DNA from: Pterobdella sp. o SKG-2022
Taxonomy: Eukaryota; Annelida; Clitellata; Hirudinida; Piscicolidae
Assembly (NCBI GenBank): GCA_964035795.1
Contig: OZ038320.1
Span: forward strand, 28,801,855 to 28,865,854
Length of the DNA stretch: 64,000 nt
Direction of reading: 5' to 3'
Under the pieces are notes generated by a model. The model was not told the origin of the DNA and ran no database searches. It worked only from the letters and a program-made list of their open reading frames with translations. Both the position numbers and the translations under genes were made by a program. Positions 60,301-64,000 of the stretch are shown in pieces (the first letter of the stretch is position 1; each line of letters begins with the position of its first letter).

Positions 60301-63300
60301 TAGACACTTGAGAAAAGACTGCATAGAATAACTCTGCACAAAAATTTTTCATCAATTCATTATAATCTTCCATACAGTTCAAAAAAAACTTTAAATCATT
60401 TTCCAACTAATTATTTTGTGCAGAACCTGTACAACGCTTGGCCAGAAAACTCAGAAATTCTTTCAAAAGCCACGCACTTCACACAAATAACTTCTACAGA
60501 CACAACCTAAAAAAGACTCTATACAAAACAGCAAGTCTTGGCGATAAAGTGTTATTGGAATGTGATATAATCTACCCAGAAGATGAAAAGGCAGAATACA
60601 TGATATCATGGTGGAAAGACAACAGAGAAGTACCAATCATGAACTATTTCAACGGGTACCAGCCCAGAATTGATGAAGGTATTGTCATGCTGTTTGTGTT
60701 TTTATAGAGATTTGATGATGAACTTACGAAAAGCTACGTAAAAATGTCGCTTTGATGAAACTCTGTTTTTTTGTGGAAATGCGATTTAAAAAATTTTAAT
60801 TTTAAAAATTTTTTTATTATGCTTATAATATTTTGTATTGTATTACTATCAAAAGCTTTGTGACTCTTTTTTAAAATAATTACTTTGTGTTTGTTGACCT
60901 TACATTTTGATTTAGGCTATTATACCTTGTCAAAATTACATTTCAAAATTATTTTCCAACATTTATCGAGTTTTTAAAAAAATTTTCAAAAGCATGCTAT
61001 TGCAAATAACAATTCGATTAATATTTTTATTTGTATAGAGTTTGCAGAAAGTCTAATTGATAAAGATTCTAATCTCAATTCTATGAAAAGTTTAAAATGG
61101 CAATTAAACGCCAAATAGATAAAATGCAAACTGAAGCTATTAAAGATACAATTATGAATAACTGAAACTTTGTTGGGATATTTCGAAAAAAATGTTCAAG
61201 TGATAGCACTGGGTAGTTGAGACATCGTGAGGCTCGTAATTTTTAAATTTATTTTCTTTATGAGCAAAATTAACTCTGTATCGTTTGTCTTGTCAAACAA
61301 ACTTTTCTGAAAACTGAAGTTGAAACAATGCTTGTCTAAATATTAGAAACAAACGTCACATTTAAAAGTTTCATTCTCTTTATAAATTTTTTTTTCTGTC
61401 TTTATAAAAGTAAACGAAATCAATTTTAAATTTTATGTCTCCATAAAACATCAAGCCACCGTCTGTTGTTAAACTACCGAAAAAGGATTTCAGTCACTGA
61501 ACTTTATTTCAAAATTTCTTTTGAATCAAAAAAATAATTTCAGAAATTAGAACTTTTTTCAATTTAAAATTAATTTATATGTGGAAGCCATAGTGTTATA
61601 AAGTTCTCGTTGAAAGTTTCCCTTCATTCAAGCTTTGAACAACGCTTAAACTGATCCATGCTTTTATTTTACAAATTCCAAAAGAATTGTTCACCATTTA
61701 TTTATGCTCAACACATAACTGATTTTCACAATTAATTTCAAATAATTTATCAAATTAGAACATTTTTTAAAAATAACCTTGGTTTTAAATCGTTTTAATC
61801 GTTTTGGTGTTTTGTATTGAATTCATTTTTGTTTGTATACACCTTTTTTGCACATACAATTATTCAAAATACTTTGGCAATATGTTCGAATTGTTTCACG
61901 GCTGTCAACAAGTCTCTTGTTCGCTTCAGTTTGAAAGTGCTATTCAAAATTCTTGATATTTCAAAAATCATTTCGTCTTCAAAATTTATTGCAATCATTA
62001 ATAATTGTAATTTTTATATTTGAAATTTTTTTCTAACTTCAATACAACAGAATATTAATTAAAACCACATCAACTTGAGATATCCAAAATGTTTTCTTTA
62101 AAAAATTCCTTTTAAAAAATATCATAATAAAAAAATATTTTTATCAAATAAAATAAATTTATTTCAAAAGTTTCAGGTTTTTCTTAAATTCAAATTTTTC
62201 AATTAATATTTTTTCAATTGGAAACTATTTCCTGTTCAACGTGCATTTATTAAAGTGGAAATGGTGAAAAAATATTTAAAAACTGTCAATATAAAAAATA
62301 ATATTTAAATAATCAAAATGAACACACCAAACCCAGCACTACCCAAAAAATTTAAAGCAACTAAAATGATACTCAGAGAAGGCTTTGATTGCTTATGTTA
62401 ATGGATTCACTTTTAAATATTTCTTTATGCTTTTATATTTCCAATTTGATGAATATCTTAGGAATGAACTTGATGAATTGAGAAGAAATGTAATAGTAAA
62501 ACTTGATTTTAATTGAACTCAAAACACTTTATTTTTCTCAATTGTGAAGAATAAACAGATATTTTTGTTATAACAAACAATTAAATAGCTTCCCGTAATA
62601 ATCCTTCACATTACCAAGTGACGATAGAAAAAGGTTTGCTCACGAAAAGCTTCCTGGTTTTTGATTTCACTACATACCCCTGTATTTTTCTCTAAGAATT
62701 TTCTACATCAAGCTATCCTTTACTTCAGTATTAATTATGAAACAATGCTATAATAATAAAAATGAGTGTATTTTATTAAAAAAATTGAAATAATTAAGTC
62801 GTATTCTTGTCATTTTCATGAATAAATTTGGTAATCATTATGAGGTATCGCTAAATAGTATTATAAAACAGTATTAACAATAACGATGCTGTAATAAAGA
62901 ACATATTTCATGTGAATATGATACTTCTGTAATATTATATACTAAATTATAAAGAAATCTTAAAGTTATAACTAATTATAACTTTAACTTCACCAAACAA
63001 TATTAAATACAGTTATTAAAAACACCCTTAACTGTTAATTTTAATATGCTAATAAATGGATGCTTTTATACTTTTATTTATATTTGTTTCATTTCTTTTA
63101 TATCAGTTCATTCTCAAAAATAACATGTCCGTGTTGAGAATTTAAAAATGAAATTCAATTCTAATAGAATAATATAAACTGTTATGTTTTAAAAAAATTG
63201 CTAAATAGTTCATTTATAACTTTAAGAGCTTTTTGTTACAGTTATAACAATTTCTTAAATCTACTTTCACCCAGCATACCAAGGCCGCACAAGGCTTACG

Positions 63301-63346
63301 ACAGAAGGATCATTGTGGCTTCAAGATGCCAGAACTCATGATAATG
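57335..63346 (+). CDS. turtle/IgSF9-like Ig-superfamily protein, 5' part (gene runs off the right edge)
   Basis: Exons found: 57335-57392, 60424-60678, 63275-63346, all GT-AG and all phase 1, so they join cleanly. Exon 1 encodes a signal peptide (MKLPASFFVFLAAICFSYQ). Exon 2 starts EPVQRLARKLRNSF and holds the first half of an Ig domain, with the strand-B Cys in ASLGDKVLLECDIIYPED and the core Trp in YMISWWKDNREVPIMNYFNG. Exon 3 continues AYQGRTRLTTEGSLWLQDAR and ends at HDN just before the expected WYEC. The run WWKD...VPI...GY...IDE then YQGR is characteristic of the first Ig domain of turtle/borderless/IgSF9 adhesion proteins. These are membrane proteins of neurite and synapse patterning. 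The remaining Ig and FN3 domains and the membrane segment must lie beyond 64000. Confidence 0.8.
57920..58225. repeat. decayed (CATT/CATC) tetranucleotide array
   Basis: ATTCATCC, TTATTCACC and ATCCATCC words recur for about 300 bases in intron 1 of the turtle-like gene. They look like an old tetranucleotide satellite eroded by substitutions. Confidence 0.7.
58706..58770 (+). other. candidate coding exon, unassigned
   Basis: The acceptor CAAAATTTAG and donor AAAG|GTATTA frame 65 bases that read EKEELCLLRILDDTNINEET in phase 0, leaving phase 2. It could follow the 56072-56151 piece. It does not fit the phases of the turtle-like exons on either side, so it is not a simple cassette of that gene. 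Confidence 0.3.
58922..59024 (-). other. candidate first coding exon of a minus-strand gene
   Basis: An ATG at 59024 in a good A-rich context opens MNNINKKTKQWKYTNEQTLH, then MMRRSGRALIRSHH, and ends at the consensus donor CCATG|GTAAGT. It lies antisense in intron 1 of the turtle-like gene. No downstream minus-strand exon was matched. Basic and polar composition; family unknown. Confidence 0.4.
60679..63274. other. turtle-like intron 2, AT-rich
   Basis: I see nothing coding or structured in this intron. Confidence 0.5.
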
Positions 63347-63354
63347 GTAAGTCT

Positions 63355-63780
63355 GCAGGATGTATGAGTGGGGGGATGGATAGATAGGTGGAAGGGTGAG
63401 TGTTAGGTGGATAAGGTGGGCGTATGAGTAGTGGGCAGATGGATGAGTAGGTGGAAGGCTGGATGAATGGCTAAATGGGTTAGAAAGAAAGAAGGACTTA
63501 TAGCTAAATGAAGAAATGAAGAATAGAGCGATGAGAGATATATTAGCAGAATTATATATAAACCGATGCTTAACGGTATGCATAAATGATTGGATGGATA
63601 GAAAGACGAGTGAAAGTCGTTTATGAATATGATACAAAGACGAGTATGATTGGGATAAACTTCAGAGGTTTCTAGACCACATCATACTATTAAATGAATA
63701 AGTAGAAAGATTAATGGATAAATAGATGGACTTTATAAATAAATAAATGAATAAATGGATGGGCTAGATGAATGAATGTG
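63355..63780. repeat. decayed (GGAT/GAAT) tetranucleotide array
   Basis: GGATGGATAGATAGGTGG, AATGAATAAATGGATGG and similar words fill the start of intron 3 of the turtle-like gene. It resembles the complement of the array at 57920-58225 in intron 1. Confidence 0.75.
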
Positions 63781-64000
63781 AATAAAAATATGCCTTGCAC
63801 TATTGTACGTGAATATAGGATGTAGATATTGGTCCTCTGTTACAATTTAGTGAAGTTTCTGTCTTGCGAATCCCAGAAGATACACCATTCAAACGATTAT
63901 GAACACCTTATTTAATAAATCTGAATAATTTGAATAATGAAAAACACCGTGTTTGCGTATGGTACTTAGAAGTTTGATTTTTTGATTTTACTCATAGTGT

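Noticed and set aside
63296..63637. 113-codon Ser/Pro/His-rich minus-strand ORF
   Set aside because: It is produced by the decayed tetranucleotide array and overlaps the antisense of a turtle-like exon.

Overview
This is AT-rich nuclear DNA from an invertebrate animal. It has GT-AG introns of several hundred bases to about 8 kb, AATAAA poly(A) signals, the standard genetic code and many simple-sequence arrays. The genes are metazoan: a SUN-domain ossification-factor (SUCO/osteopotentia) homologue, a STELLO/DUF288-like type II membrane protein, a SUEL-lectin/CUB/sushi receptor and a turtle/IgSF9-like Ig protein. The mix suits an ecdysozoan, perhaps an arthropod, but the species cannot be fixed from this window. 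Exons were found by reading both strands and joining pieces whose GT/AG borders and codon phases agree. No transcript data were available.

Layout. About 3.2-5.6 kb (minus): an intronless, Asn/Lys/Ser-rich 797-aa protein of unknown function. About 6.9-7.2 kb (minus): the decayed 3' end of a non-LTR retrotransposon reverse-transcriptase ORF. About 7.5-17.2 kb (minus): a SUCO-like gene of at least 13 exons with a signal-like 5' segment, SUN domain, coiled coil, membrane segment and long tail. About 17.2-21.2 kb: simple repeats, including a 240-bp trinucleotide array. 21.26-21.98 kb (minus): a two-exon gene for a small secreted orphan protein. It lies head-to-head, 357 bp away, with a five-exon STELLO-like gene at 22.34-25.26 kb (plus). 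25.5-31.4 kb: gene-poor. 31.5-50.7 kb (plus): a seven-exon single-pass receptor whose CUB-like domain appears split by an insertion of about 600 residues. 50.8-57.3 kb: candidate exons, a tRNA-derived SINE-like element and a possible small secreted protein. 57.3 kb to the right edge (plus): the 5' part of a turtle/IgSF9-like gene, with first introns that hold decayed tetranucleotide arrays and unexplained exon-like pieces.

The genes are unrelated neighbours, not a cluster, although several act in the secretory pathway or at the cell surface: ER/nuclear-envelope SUCO, Golgi-type STELLO-like protein, lectin/CUB receptor and Ig adhesion protein. The points most worth a second look are the split CUB-like domain, the extra folded-looking exon in the SUCO gene, the divergent secreted-orphan/STELLO pair and the unassigned exons around 56-59 kb. 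I see no sign of a bacterial-style system, virus, CRISPR array or rRNA.
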